Shown here: one piece after another, positions 51,403-60,146 of the stretch | How the letters are laid out: each line of letters begins with the position of its first letter | Position numbering within the stretch: the first letter of the stretch is position 1 | Assembly: GCA_036015235.1 (NCBI GenBank) | Contig: CP107926.1 | Span: 6,261,501 to 6,325,500, forward strand | Length of the DNA stretch: 64,000 nucleotides | Direction: 5' to 3' | From: Streptomyces sp. NBC_00433 | GTDB taxonomy: Bacteria > Actinomycetota > Actinomycetes > Streptomycetales > Streptomycetaceae | Position numbers and translations under genes: made by a program | Notes under the pieces: model-generated | Seen by the model: only the letters and a program-made list of their open reading frames with translations | The model's database searches: none | Told to the model about the DNA's origin: nothing

Positions 51403-53163
51403 GTGCAGTCCAGGAAGAGAGCGCTCGTGGCCGCGGCCACCAGCGCCGCGCTCGCCCTCGGCGCGCTGACCGCGCTGGTCGGCGGCCTCGGCACCGCCCA
51501 GGCGGACACCACCGCCGCCGCCCAGCCCGCCGCGGCCGCCGCCGCGAGCAGCGGCGGCGTCAAGATCGCCTATTACGACCAGTGGAGCGTGTACGGCAAC
51601 GCCTTCTACCCCAAGAACCTCGACACCGAGGGGATCGCCGGGAAGCTCAACATCCTCAACTACTCCTTCGAGAACATCGACCCGGTCAACCTGACCTGTT
51701 TCGAGGCGACCAAGGCGTCGGACTCCACCAACGAGTCCAACCCCAACGCCGGTGACGGCGCGGGCGACGCCTTCGCCGACTACCAGAAGTCCTACGGCGC
51801 CGACATCAGCGTCAACGGCACCGCGGACACCTGGAACCAGCCGCTGGTCGGCAACTTCAACCAGCTCAAGCAGCTCAAGGCGAAGTACCCGAACCTGAAG
51901 ATCGTCATCTCGCTCGGCGGCTGGACGTACTCGAAGTACTTCTCCGACGCCGCCGCCACCGACGCCAGCCGCAAGAAGCTGGTCGGCTCCTGCATCGACA
52001 TGTTCATCAAGGGCAACCTGCCCGTCCAGGGCGGCTACGGCGGCACCGGTGCCGCGGCCGGCATCTTCGACGGCTTCGACATCGACTGGGAATACCCCGG
52101 CTCGCCCGGCGGCCACACCGGCAACCACTACAGCGCGAACGACACGGCCAACTACACCGCGCTGGCCGCCGAGTTCCGCAGCGAGCTGGACGCCTACGGC
52201 GCCGCCAACGGCGGCCGGAAGATGCTGCTCACGGCAGCGCTGCCGGCCGGTCAGGACAAGATCGCGAAGCTCCAGACCAACAAGCTCGGGCAGTACCTGG
52301 ACTACGCGAACATCATGACGTACGACATGCACGGGGCCTTCGAGACCAACGGCCCCACGAACTTCCAGGACCCGCTGTACCAGTCGCCCAGCGACCCCTC
52401 GAACCCGATCTCGCCCGGGAACGAGAAGTACAGCACCGACCACGCCATCTCGGCCTGGACCACCGGTGACTCCGCCTACGGCATCCCCGGCGGCTTCCCC
52501 GCCAACAAGCTCACCCTGGGCTACCCGACGTACTACCGCGGCTGGTCCGGCGTGTCCGCGGGCAGCAACCACGGGCTCTACCAGCCCGCTTCCGGTCCCG
52601 CGGCGGCCCGCGGCATCAGCCAGGTCGCGGGGACGGCGTACTACAAGGAGCTGACCGGCGTCGTCGACAACCCCGCCGACACCTTCTACGACGCCGCCTC
52701 GCAGACCAACTGGTTCTACAACGGCAACGAGTTCTGGACCGGCCTCGGCGCGCAGGCGATCCAGGCCAAGGCCGACTACGGGCACTGCCACGGGCTGGCC
52801 GGCTCGATGATGTACTCGCTGCTCGACCTGGATCCGGCGGCCACGCTCTTCAACAAGATCGTGACCGCGACCAACGGCTCCGCCTCGGGCTGCGGCACGC
52901 CGACCACCCCGCCCACGACGCCTACCACCACCCCGCCCACGACGCCCACGAGCACCCCGCCGACGACGCCCACGACCACTCCGCCCACCACCCCGACGAG
53001 CGGCACCTGCACCCTGCCGTCCTGGTCCGCCTCCGCGATCTACGTCGGCGGCAACCAGGTCTCCTGGAAGGGCCACAAGTGGAACGCCAAGTGGTGGACC
53101 ACGAACGAGGAGCCCGGCACCACCGGTGAATGGGGAGTCTGGCAGGACCTGGGCGCCTGCTGA
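51403..53163 (+). CDS. Secreted GH18 chitinase with C-terminal CBM
   Basis: 586-residue exported chitinase that cleaves beta-1,4-GlcNAc polymers with retention. GTG 51403 has GGAGG just upstream and begins a signal peptide (SRKRALVAAATSAALALGALTALVGG...AQA). The catalytic motif DGFDIDWE has D223, D226, D228 and acid E230. Substrate-binding blocks are KIVISLGGWTYSKYF and NIMTYDMHGAFE. A Thr/Pro linker of 35 residues (TTPPTTPT repeats) leads to a C-terminal carbohydrate-binding module (WSASAIYVGGNQVSWKGHKWNAKWWT) of CBM5/12 type. Products feed the nagE/nagF PTS system in this window. Confidence 0.95.
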   Translation: MQSRKRALVAAATSAALALGALTALVGGLGTAQADTTAAAQPAAAAAASSGGVKIAYYDQWSVYGNAFYPKNLDTEGIAGKLNILNYSFENIDPVNLTCFEATKASDSTNESNPNAGDGAGDAFADYQKSYGADISVNGTADTWNQPLVGNFNQLKQLKAKYPNLKIVISLGGWTYSKYFSDAAATDASRKKLVGSCIDMFIKGNLPVQGGYGGTGAAAGIFDGFDIDWEYPGSPGGHTGNHYSANDTANYTALAAEFRSELDAYGAANGGRKMLLTAALPAGQDKIAKLQTNKLGQYLDYANIMTYDMHGAFETNGPTNFQDPLYQSPSDPSNPISPGNEKYSTDHAISAWTTGDSAYGIPGGFPANKLTLGYPTYYRGWSGVSAGSNHGLYQPASGPAAARGISQVAGTAYYKELTGVVDNPADTFYDAASQTNWFYNGNEFWTGLGAQAIQAKADYGHCHGLAGSMMYSLLDLDPAATLFNKIVTATNGSASGCGTPTTPPTTPTTTPPTTPTSTPPTTPTTTPPTTPTSGTCTLPSWSASAIYVGGNQVSWKGHKWNAKWWTTNEEPGTTGEWGVWQDLGAC

Positions 53164-53200
53164 CCTGACCCGACCCGACCCGACCCGAGCCGCCGCTGCC

Positions 53201-53241
53201 AGGGACCCGCGTCCTCCCTCCCCCCGAGGACGCGGGTCCCT
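53201..53241. terminator. Bidirectional terminator after the chitinase
   Basis: AGGGACCCGCGTCCTC (53201-53216) and GAGGACGCGGGTCCCT (53226-53241) form a perfect 16-bp stem, between convergent genes. A short CCCGA tandem repeat precedes it at 53170-53190. Confidence 0.85.
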
Positions 53242-53276
53242 CAGTGCGGCAGGACGGATCAGTGCGCCGGGCCCGA

Positions 53277-55055
53277 TCAGCGCAGCAGGCCCGAGATGAC
53301 GTCCGGGCCGACCGGGCGGGAGTAGTGCCACCCCTGGCCCGTGTCGCAGCCGATACGCCGCAGGCGCTCCGCCTGCTCCGCGTTCTCGACGCATTCGGCC
53401 GTCACCGTCAGGCCCAGCCGGTGGGCGAGGTCGACCAGGGCCTCGACGATCGTCTCGTCGGCCGGGTTGGGGTGTTCCGCCGAGCGGAAGCCCTGCACGA
53501 AGGAGCCGTCGAGCTTCAGGGCCGAGACGGGGAGCCGGCTCATGTAGGCCAGGTTCGAGTAGCCGGTGCCGAAGTCGTCGATGGCGATCCGTACGCCCAT
53601 CTCGTGCAGCGCGTGCAGCGCCTGCAAAGGCCGCCCGGCCGAGCCCATCACCGCGGACTCGGTGAGTTCGAGTTGCAGCAGCCGCGGCGGCAGTCCGGTG
53701 TCGGCGAGGATCTCGGCGACGTCCGCGACCAGGTCGGAGTCCCACATCTGGCGGACCGCCACATTGACGCTGACCACAAGCGGCGCCGCCGGGTGGGCCA
53801 GTTGCCAGGCGCGGGCCTGCCGGCAGCCCTCGGCGAGCACCCAGCGGCCGAGCTGGACGATGGAGCCGTCCTCCTCCGCCAGGCCGATGAAGCGGTTGGG
53901 CGCCAGCCGCCCGAAGTGCGGGTGCTCCCAGCGCACCAGGGCCTCCACCCCGCGCAGCTCGCCGGTGTCGAGGGCGACCAGCGGCTGGTAGTCCAGCACG
54001 AACTCGCCGCGCTCCACGGCCTGCCGCAGCGTGCGGGACAGCGCCTGGCGGGTCATCCGGTGCTCGTTGCGCTCGGGGTCGAAGAGCGTCCAGCGGGCCT
54101 TGCCGTCGGCCTTGGCCCAATACAGCGTCGTGTCGGCGGCCTGCATCAGGCCGGTGGCCGAGCTGCCCGGCGCCTCCCGCTCGACCACCCCGATGCTCGC
54201 CGAGACCGCGAGCCGCTGCCCGGCCACGTCGAACGGCTGCTGGAGCGCGGTCAGTACGGCCTCCGCCAGCGCGGTGGCCTGCCCGGTGCCGGTGGAGTCC
54301 CGCACCAGCAGCGCGAACTCGTCGCCGCCGAGCCGGGCGACCAGGTGCCCGCCGGGCTCGGCGCAGGCCAGCAGCCGGCGCGCGACGGCGGCCAGCAGCT
54401 CGTCGCCGACCCGGTGGCCGAGGGTGTCGTTGACGGCCTTGAAACCGTCGAGGTCGAGATAGCACAGCCCGATGCGCCCGGTGCCGCGGCCCGGCGCGCT
54501 GTCGCACGCGTCGGTGAGCCGCTCGAAGAACAGCGCCCTGTTGGGCAGCCTGGTCACCGGGTCGTGCATCCGCAGGTGCCGCAACTGCTCGCGCAGCGCG
54601 TCCCGTTCGCCGACGTCCTCGACGGTCAGCAGCAGCGGGGCCGCCCCGGTCCGCGACAGCGTGACCTCGGCCAGCAGGGCCGCGCCGTCCTGCCGGGTGA
54701 TCCGCCGGGTGCAGCGCAGCCGGTCGCGGCGGCCGGTGAGCACGTCGTGGAAGGCGGCCCTGGCGTGCGGGTCGCCGGCCAGGCCGAGCAGCGCGCCCGC
54801 GCCGACCGCCGCGAGGCGCTCGGGCGCCGCGCCCAGCAGGGTCGCGAGCGCCGGGTTGGCGGCCAGCACGTCGCCCTCGGGCGACAGCAGCGCCATCGCC
54901 GACCTGGCCACCGCGAAGGCAGCCCGGTAGTCGCGCAGCTCGGCTTCCTCGCGTGCTGCCGTGCCGCGCGGGCGTGGGGCAGAAGTGTGACTCTGTGTGA
55001 TGACCTGTGCTGTGCTTTCGGGGTCGACGCCGGGGCCGCCCGCGGGTCCGCCCAT
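53277..55055 (-). CDS. PAS-GGDEF-EAL cyclic di-GMP enzyme
   Basis: 592-residue protein that makes and/or degrades cyclic di-GMP. A PAS-like domain (about residues 40-150; AAFAVARSAMALLSPEGDVLAANPA) precedes a GGDEF domain with the intact active site ARLGGDEFALLV. The EAL domain begins GVEALVRWEHPHFG and keeps the metal-binding motifs ESAVMG, IAIDDFGTGYSNL and the terminal LRRIGCDTGQGWHYSRP. Both domains look catalytically complete, so it may be bifunctional. There is no membrane helix. It is transcribed away from the M6 proteases. In streptomycetes such proteins control entry to development. Confidence 0.93.
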   Translation of the reverse strand: MGGPAGGPGVDPESTAQVITQSHTSAPRPRGTAAREEAELRDYRAAFAVARSAMALLSPEGDVLAANPALATLLGAAPERLAAVGAGALLGLAGDPHARAAFHDVLTGRRDRLRCTRRITRQDGAALLAEVTLSRTGAAPLLLTVEDVGERDALREQLRHLRMHDPVTRLPNRALFFERLTDACDSAPGRGTGRIGLCYLDLDGFKAVNDTLGHRVGDELLAAVARRLLACAEPGGHLVARLGGDEFALLVRDSTGTGQATALAEAVLTALQQPFDVAGQRLAVSASIGVVEREAPGSSATGLMQAADTTLYWAKADGKARWTLFDPERNEHRMTRQALSRTLRQAVERGEFVLDYQPLVALDTGELRGVEALVRWEHPHFGRLAPNRFIGLAEEDGSIVQLGRWVLAEGCRQARAWQLAHPAAPLVVSVNVAVRQMWDSDLVADVAEILADTGLPPRLLQLELTESAVMGSAGRPLQALHALHEMGVRIAIDDFGTGYSNLAYMSRLPVSALKLDGSFVQGFRSAEHPNPADETIVEALVDLAHRLGLTVTAECVENAEQAERLRRIGCDTGQGWHYSRPVGPDVISGLLR

Positions 55056-55368
55056 GGCCTGCTCCCCGTGTCGCGCTCGTCTCGCACGCGATCATATGGG
55101 CTGTTGGAGCAGGCGATCCAGCGTTGCGGTGGTGATTCTCCGCACGGGCTCCCGCGGGCCGACCGTTTCTGCGCGATTGGGCGCCGATCCTGATCGCTTC
55201 ACCTGCGCTGTTACGGAACGTAGTGCCGTCGGCCGTCCAGGTGTTCGCCGTGCCCGGAGCCCCGCGCACCACCCGGGTGGAGCAGTCGAACCCCGCATAC
55301 CACCGCAATCCATAGCAAGGTGGTCGAGGTGTCCCGAACGGGCTCGCGAACCCTCCCCGGAGGTCCAT
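55056..55368. other. Intergenic region upstream of the M6 pair
   Basis: 313 bases between the divergent GGDEF-EAL gene and the first small M6 gene. I see no gene, RNA or strong palindrome. The M6 ribosome-binding site (GGAGG) is at 55359-55363. A GCATAC at about 55295 could be a -10 box. Confidence 0.4.
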
Positions 55369-56685
55369 GTGCGGCGGTCAGGCATCTCGGCAGGCGACAC
55401 ACGGGGCGCTGGAAGCGTTCGGCCCGCGCGTGGCGCCGCGAAGGCGCCCTGGGGCCCGCGCGGGGCGCGCTCGGCGGCGTCCGGGGCCTTCGTGCTGAGC
55501 GCACTGGTCGCCTGGACGCTGGCCACCGGACCGTCCGCGCACGCGGCCCCCGCGTCCGCCGCGTGCCTGCTGCCGCGCACCCAGGCGCACCACTCCGAGG
55601 GCGTGGACACCGCCCCCGGCGGCTATGCCGAGGCGAAGGGCGACGTGCGGGCCCTGATGGTCTTCCTGTCCTTCCCCGACGCGGCCCCCTCGCTGACCCC
55701 GCAGGAGGTCGCCGCCGACCACTACCCGGCCACCGGTGACTTCTACGACGAGGCGTCCTACGGGCAGTTCCGGCTGCACCTGCACACCGTGGACCACTGG
55801 GTGCCGATGCCGCGCTCGGCGACCGCGTACGCCATCAGCCGCGACTGGCGGGCCGCCGACCGGACCGCGTACCTGCGCGACGCCCTCACCGCGGCCGACC
55901 CGGTGGTGGACTTCAGCGGCTACGACGTGGTCTACCTCGTCGCCGACCCCGACGCGCCCGGCGTGGACTCCGACGCCACCAAGGTCGTCAACCTCGCCTC
56001 GCCCGTCACCCTCGACGGCAACCCGCTGGCCCGCCTGGTGACCGTCTTCGAACGGCACCCCCCGGACCGCAACGTGCTCGCCCACGAGACCGGCCACGTC
56101 TTCGACCTGCCCGACCTCTACTACCGCCCGCCGGTCGGCAGCAACGCGGACTGGGACACCCACGTCGGCGACTGGGACCTGATGGGCAGCCAGTTCGGCC
56201 TGGCCCCCGAGCCCTTCGCCTGGCACAAGTGGAAGCTCGGCTGGCTGCGGCCCGACCAGGTCGGCTGCGTGACCGGCCTCGGCACGACCTACTACGGCCT
56301 CAGCCCCGACGAGGTCCGCGGCGGCACCAAGCTGCTGGTCGTCCGCACCGGCGCCGACACCGCGCTGGCCGTCGAGGCGCGCGGTGCCACGGGCAACGAC
56401 TGGACCGCCTGCCGGCAGGGCGTCCTGCTCTACGAGGTGCGCTCCGACCGCGAGTCCGGCGACGGGCCGATCGACGTCGTCGACGGCCACCCCGGCACCT
56501 CCGCCTGCGCCGGCACCTCGGTCTACCCGCCGCTGGCCGACGCGCCGCTCGGCGTGGGGGAGTCCTACGCCCTGCCCGACGGCACCACCTGCGTCACCGT
56601 CACCGGCCACGAGCAGAACGGCGACTGGGCGGTCAAGGTCACCGAGAGCGCACCGGGTGGTGACGGTGCCGGCCGGCCGGGGTAG
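55369..56685 (+). CDS. Secreted M6-type metalloprotease (first of tandem pair)
   Basis: 438-residue exported protease. GTG 55369 is preceded by GGAGG. A long basic N-region and one hydrophobic segment (FVLSALVAWTLATG) end near SAHAAPA. The catalytic motif HETGH (H239) is in VLAHETGHVFDLPDLYY, then WDLMG in DWDLMGSQFGLAPEPFAWHKWKLGWL, the M6 pattern. The C-terminal domain has ACRQGVLLYEVRSDRESGDGPIDVVDGHPG. It shares nearly all of these blocks with the next gene, from tandem duplication. Length is about half that of the M6 protease at 4.5 kb because the C-terminal sandwich domains are absent. Confidence 0.88.
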   Translation: MRRSGISAGDTRGAGSVRPARGAAKAPWGPRGARSAASGAFVLSALVAWTLATGPSAHAAPASAACLLPRTQAHHSEGVDTAPGGYAEAKGDVRALMVFLSFPDAAPSLTPQEVAADHYPATGDFYDEASYGQFRLHLHTVDHWVPMPRSATAYAISRDWRAADRTAYLRDALTAADPVVDFSGYDVVYLVADPDAPGVDSDATKVVNLASPVTLDGNPLARLVTVFERHPPDRNVLAHETGHVFDLPDLYYRPPVGSNADWDTHVGDWDLMGSQFGLAPEPFAWHKWKLGWLRPDQVGCVTGLGTTYYGLSPDEVRGGTKLLVVRTGADTALAVEARGATGNDWTACRQGVLLYEVRSDRESGDGPIDVVDGHPGTSACAGTSVYPPLADAPLGVGESYALPDGTTCVTVTGHEQNGDWAVKVTESAPGGDGAGRPG

Positions 56686-57946
56686 CGCACCGGCCCCCGG
56701 CGGTGTGCGGCGGCTCGCCGCGCGGGGCGCCCGGATGGCGGCGCTCGGGGCGGCCGGGCTGCTCGCCGTCGGCAGCTCGGTGTCCGCGGGGAGCGGCCCG
56801 CCCGCGCTGCCCGCCTCCCCGCCCGCCGCCCGGCCCTGCGCGCTGCGCGCCGTCCCCGGCGTGGCCATGTCCGAGGGCTTCTCGGACTCCACCGACCGCG
56901 GCCCCGACGCCGAGTTCGCCCCGTCCACCGGCACGGTCCACGCCCTGACCCTGCTGATCGACTTCCCGGACACCCCCGCGCCCTACAGCGCCCGCGAGCG
57001 GTACGCCGAGTTCTTCCCCGCGGTCAAGCAGTGGTACACGGCCGCGTCGTACGGCAAGCTCGACTACGAGTCCACGCCGGTGCTGCGCTACATACGCATG
57101 CCGCGGCCCTTCAGCGCGTACGGGATAGGCCGCGGCTACGGATGGGACGCGCACACCGCGATGATGCGCGACCTGCTCATGGCCGCCGACGCGGGCATAG
57201 ACTTCCGCGGCTACGACCTGGTCAACGTCCTGGTCACGCCCAACGCGGGCCCGCCCGCCGACGAGGCGGTGCTCTCCGTCACCTGGACCGGCGCTTCGGC
57301 CGCCACCACCGACGAAGGCGCCCAGCTTAACAAGGTCTCGCTCATCTACGGCCACGACCAGTCGGGTTCACGGGTCCTCAGCCACGAGAACGGCCACGAC
57401 TTCGGGCTGCCCGACCTCTACTCCGCCGACGACTTCCAGCACACCGACCGGCTCGCCGGCCAGTGGGACACCATGTCGCTGGACTGGGGCCTGCAAGGGG
57501 ACCTCTTCGCCTGGCACAAGTGGCGGCTCGGCTGGCTCACCGACCGCCAGATCGCCTGCGTCACCTCGCGCGGCACCACCACCTACCACCTCAGCCCGGT
57601 GGAGGTGCCCGGCGGGCGCAAGGCCGTGATCATCCCCTACGGGCCCACCGGGGTCTTCGTGATCGAGGCCAGGGCCGCCGTCGGCGACGACCACGACGCC
57701 TGCCGCCAGGGCGTGCTGGCCTACCGGGTGCGTACCGACATCGACTCGGGCAAGGGCCCGGTCACCGTCGTGGACGGCCACCCGGGCACCTCCGCCTGCG
57801 ACTTCAGCAGCGGCGCCTTCAACTCCCTGAACGACGCGCCCTTCACCGCCGGCCAGACCTACACCGACAAGGCGGCGCACGTCACCTTCACGGTGGACGG
57901 CCGCGACGCGGCGGGCGACTGGAAGATACGCGTCACCCGCCGCTGA
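56660..57946 (+). CDS. Secreted M6-type metalloprotease (second of tandem pair)
   Basis: 428-residue paralogue of the preceding gene: HENGH (H242) in VLSHENGHDFGLPDLY, DTMSLDWGLQGDLFAWHKWRLGWLT, ACRQGVLAYRVRTDIDSGKGPVTVVDGHPGTSACDF. The signal peptide core is MAALGAAGLLAVGSSVSA, following a basic region. The start is uncertain: GTG 56657, GTG 56660 and ATG 56735 are in frame, and there is no strong ribosome-binding site. With GTG 56660 it overlaps the previous gene by 26 bases, so coupled translation is likely. Confidence 0.85.
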   Translation: MTVPAGRGSAPAPGGVRRLAARGARMAALGAAGLLAVGSSVSAGSGPPALPASPPAARPCALRAVPGVAMSEGFSDSTDRGPDAEFAPSTGTVHALTLLIDFPDTPAPYSARERYAEFFPAVKQWYTAASYGKLDYESTPVLRYIRMPRPFSAYGIGRGYGWDAHTAMMRDLLMAADAGIDFRGYDLVNVLVTPNAGPPADEAVLSVTWTGASAATTDEGAQLNKVSLIYGHDQSGSRVLSHENGHDFGLPDLYSADDFQHTDRLAGQWDTMSLDWGLQGDLFAWHKWRLGWLTDRQIACVTSRGTTTYHLSPVEVPGGRKAVIIPYGPTGVFVIEARAAVGDDHDACRQGVLAYRVRTDIDSGKGPVTVVDGHPGTSACDFSSGAFNSLNDAPFTAGQTYTDKAAHVTFTVDGRDAAGDWKIRVTRR

Positions 57947-57962
57947 CCCGAACGACCCTGGC

Positions 57963-58391
57963 TCAGCTGAGCAGTTCGGCCTCAAGGGTGATGTCCACGC
58001 CCGCGAGCGCCTTGCTGACCGGGCAGTTCGCCTTCGCGTCCTGCGCGGCCGCCTCGAAGGCCTCGGCCGACAGGCCGGGGACACGGGCCTTCACCGACAG
58101 CGTGATGCCGGTGATGCCCTCGCCGGGCTGGAAGGTGACGTTCGCGACCGTCTGCACGGTCTCCGGCGGGGTGCCGGCGCCGGCCAGGCCGTGCGAGAGG
58201 GCCATCGAGTAGCACGAGGAGTGGGCCGCGGCGATCAGCTCCTCCGGGCTGGTCTTGCCGTTGGCGGCCTCGGCGCGCGAGGGCCAGGAGACCTCGTAGG
58301 TGCCGACGCCCGAGGTGTCGAGCGACACGGTGCCGGCGCCGCCGATCAGCGCGCCCTTCCACTGGGTGGTCGCGGTGCGGGTGGTTGCCAT
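57963..58391 (-). CDS. OsmC-family peroxiredoxin
   Basis: 142-residue hydroperoxide reductase of the OsmC/Ohr fold. Both redox cysteines are present: Cys60 in AAHSSCYSMALSHGL and Cys123 in AKANCPVSKAL. TSPEELIAAAHSSC is the family block; OsmC proper (rather than Ohr) is favoured by PEELIAAAH. ATG 58389-58391 has GGAGG nearby. It is convergent with the M6 genes and 129 bases from the histidine phosphatase gene. Confidence 0.94.
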   Translation of the reverse strand: MATTRTATTQWKGALIGGAGTVSLDTSGVGTYEVSWPSRAEAANGKTSPEELIAAAHSSCYSMALSHGLAGAGTPPETVQTVANVTFQPGEGITGITLSVKARVPGLSAEAFEAAAQDAKANCPVSKALAGVDITLEAELLS

Positions 58392-58519
58392 GGTGAAGCC
58401 TCCATCGAGTACGTACCGTCGGTCCGCGGCTCCCGCCGCCTTCCGAACGCTACCCGGTCGGGCCCGCCGACCGGCGCCGGCGTCCTGCCCGGCGGACACG
58501 GCCCGCCGCCGCGGCCGCC

Positions 58520-59110
58520 TCACCCCAGGTGGCCGGTGTCGTTCCAGCGCTCGATCGCGGGCTCGCCGTACGCCCATCCGAGTACCGACAGCGACGCCGG
58601 GTCCAGCCGCAGCGCCGCGCCGAAGGACGGCGGCAGCCCCAGCCAGCGGGCGCCGAGCATGCGCAGCACATGGCCGTGCGCGAAGACCAGCACATCGCGC
58701 GGCGCCGACCTGGCCCAGGCGACCACGTCGTCCGCGCGCACCGCCACGTCGTCGGGCGACTCGCCGTTCGGCACCCCGTCCCGCCAGATGCTCCAGCCCG
58801 GCCGCAGCTCCTGCAGCTGGGCCGGGGTGCGGCCCTCGTAGTCGCCGTAGTCCCACTCCAGCAGCGCGTCCCACTCCTTGGCGCCGGTGAAGCCCGCCAG
58901 GTGGCAGGTGTCCGCGGCCCGCAGCAGCGGGCTGGTGCGCACCTCGGCGTCGCGCAGCCCGTCCCAGGGCCGGCCCGCGAGCCGGTCGCCGAGCAGCCGG
59001 GCCGTCCTGCGGCCCTCCTCGGTCAGCGGGATGTCGGTACGGCCGGTGTGGCGGCCGGACAGGGACCATTCCGTCTGGCCGTGCCTGACCAGAAGGATGC
59101 GCGCAGCCAT
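58520..59110 (-). CDS. Histidine phosphatase family protein
   Basis: 196-residue phosphoglycerate-mutase-like phosphatase. The catalytic LVRHGQTEWSLSGRHTGRTDIPLTEEG holds the phosphorylated His, and VLVFAHGHVLRMLGARWLG the second His. The SPLLRAADTC block matches the family. This form is closest to the acid-phosphatase or alpha-ribazole-phosphatase type; substrate not determinable. ATG 59108 is chosen because the catalytic strand starts directly after it. It is transcribed after tetR with 45 bases between. Confidence 0.92.
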   Translation of the reverse strand: MAARILLVRHGQTEWSLSGRHTGRTDIPLTEEGRRTARLLGDRLAGRPWDGLRDAEVRTSPLLRAADTCHLAGFTGAKEWDALLEWDYGDYEGRTPAQLQELRPGWSIWRDGVPNGESPDDVAVRADDVVAWARSAPRDVLVFAHGHVLRMLGARWLGLPPSFGAALRLDPASLSVLGWAYGEPAIERWNDTGHLG

Positions 59111-59155
59111 GCAGGGCGGCCTCTCTTGCGGGGACGGGGAAGCCCCCATCATCGC

Positions 59156-59845
59156 TCAGACCTGCGGTGTGCCGCCCAGCAGCCCCCGCAGCAACCCGTC
59201 GAGGCCGTACTCGAACTGCCCCGTGCCCTCGCTCTTGGGGCACAGCAGCTCGGGCGCGAGCGCGACCAGCGCCGGGTAGGTGTCGCTGGGCAGCGCGGCG
59301 ATCTTGGCCCGCACCCGGTCCCTGGCGCCCTCCTGGCACAGCACGCGGGCCCGCCGGGTGTTCCACAGCGCGGACCCCACCGTGTACTGCATCAGGGCGA
59401 CATGCGCGTGCGCGGCGTCCGCGCGGCCGAGGCCGACCCGCTGCAGCAGCCCCAGCATCCGGTCGATCAGCGCGATCGCGTCGTCGCCGCGCAGCGGCCG
59501 GCCCGCCAGCAGTTCGAGCGCGGACGGATGTTCGGTGAACAGCCGGTACACCCCGACGCACACCTCGCGCAATTCACTTTTCGGGTCCTCCGAACCACCC
59601 GGCGGAAGCTCTATCGTGTCCAGCAGCCGCTGGGCGACGGCGTCACTGATCTCGTCCTTGCCACGGAAGTGCGAGTAGACGGCCATCGTGCCGACACCGA
59701 GCTGCTGGGCGAGGCCGCGCATGGTGAAGGCCTCGGCGCCGTCGCGGTCGAGCAGGGTGATCGCGGCATCGAGGATACGGTCGGGGTTGAGCGAATTGCG
59801 TGGGGCACGGCGCCGTGGGGGACTGACCGGCTGGGTCACGGACAT
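59156..59845 (-). CDS. TetR family transcriptional regulator
   Basis: 229-residue repressor. The N-terminal helix-turn-helix is NPDRILDAAITLLDRDGAEAFTMRGLAQQLGVGTMAVYSHFRGKDEI. The C-terminal ligand domain is of the TetR_C-like class (AGRPLRGDDAIALIDRMLGLLQRVGLG). It is divergent from the PAP2 phosphatase gene, whose upstream region has three CGTACG hexamers that could be its operator. The ligand is unknown. Confidence 0.92.
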   Translation of the reverse strand: MSVTQPVSPPRRRAPRNSLNPDRILDAAITLLDRDGAEAFTMRGLAQQLGVGTMAVYSHFRGKDEISDAVAQRLLDTIELPPGGSEDPKSELREVCVGVYRLFTEHPSALELLAGRPLRGDDAIALIDRMLGLLQRVGLGRADAAHAHVALMQYTVGSALWNTRRARVLCQEGARDRVRAKIAALPSDTYPALVALAPELLCPKSEGTGQFEYGLDGLLRGLLGGTPQV

Positions 59846-60146
59846 CGGGATCTCTTGTTCTCGTCCTTCGCTGCGGTGCGCGGTTGCTGCGGTTGCTTAC
59901 GAACAGGTCTCTCTTATGACACGGGGAGGCAACCCGGGACGGTGCGCCGGGCGTCCTTCGCCTTGCATACCCCGGCGAGGAAAGGTTGAACACCGTACGA
60001 GCGTTGAACGCCATGGAAAATCGGGGTTCTGACGCCATGGCCGGGGCGGTGTGCGTACGGTTTAGCGTACGTCGTACGGTAGAGGGTACGCGACAAGTCC
60101 ATGACCGCCGCCTGCGGCCTTTCGGAGAACCTGGAGAGACGCCCGC
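59846..60146. other. Divergent tetR/PAP2 intergenic region
   Basis: 301 bases without a gene. GCCATGG occurs twice (about 60010 and 60034). Three CGTACG hexamers lie near the PAP2 promoter and are listed separately. No RNA gene is seen. Confidence 0.5.
60054..60078. promoter_or_regulatory. Triple CGTACG element upstream of the PAP2 gene
   Basis: CGTACG occurs at 60054-60059, 60066-60071 and 60073-60078, and GGTACG-like half sites flank it to about 60091. The elements sit 69-93 bp upstream of the PAP2 ATG and 209-233 bp from the tetR start, and are a candidate TetR operator. Confidence 0.5.
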
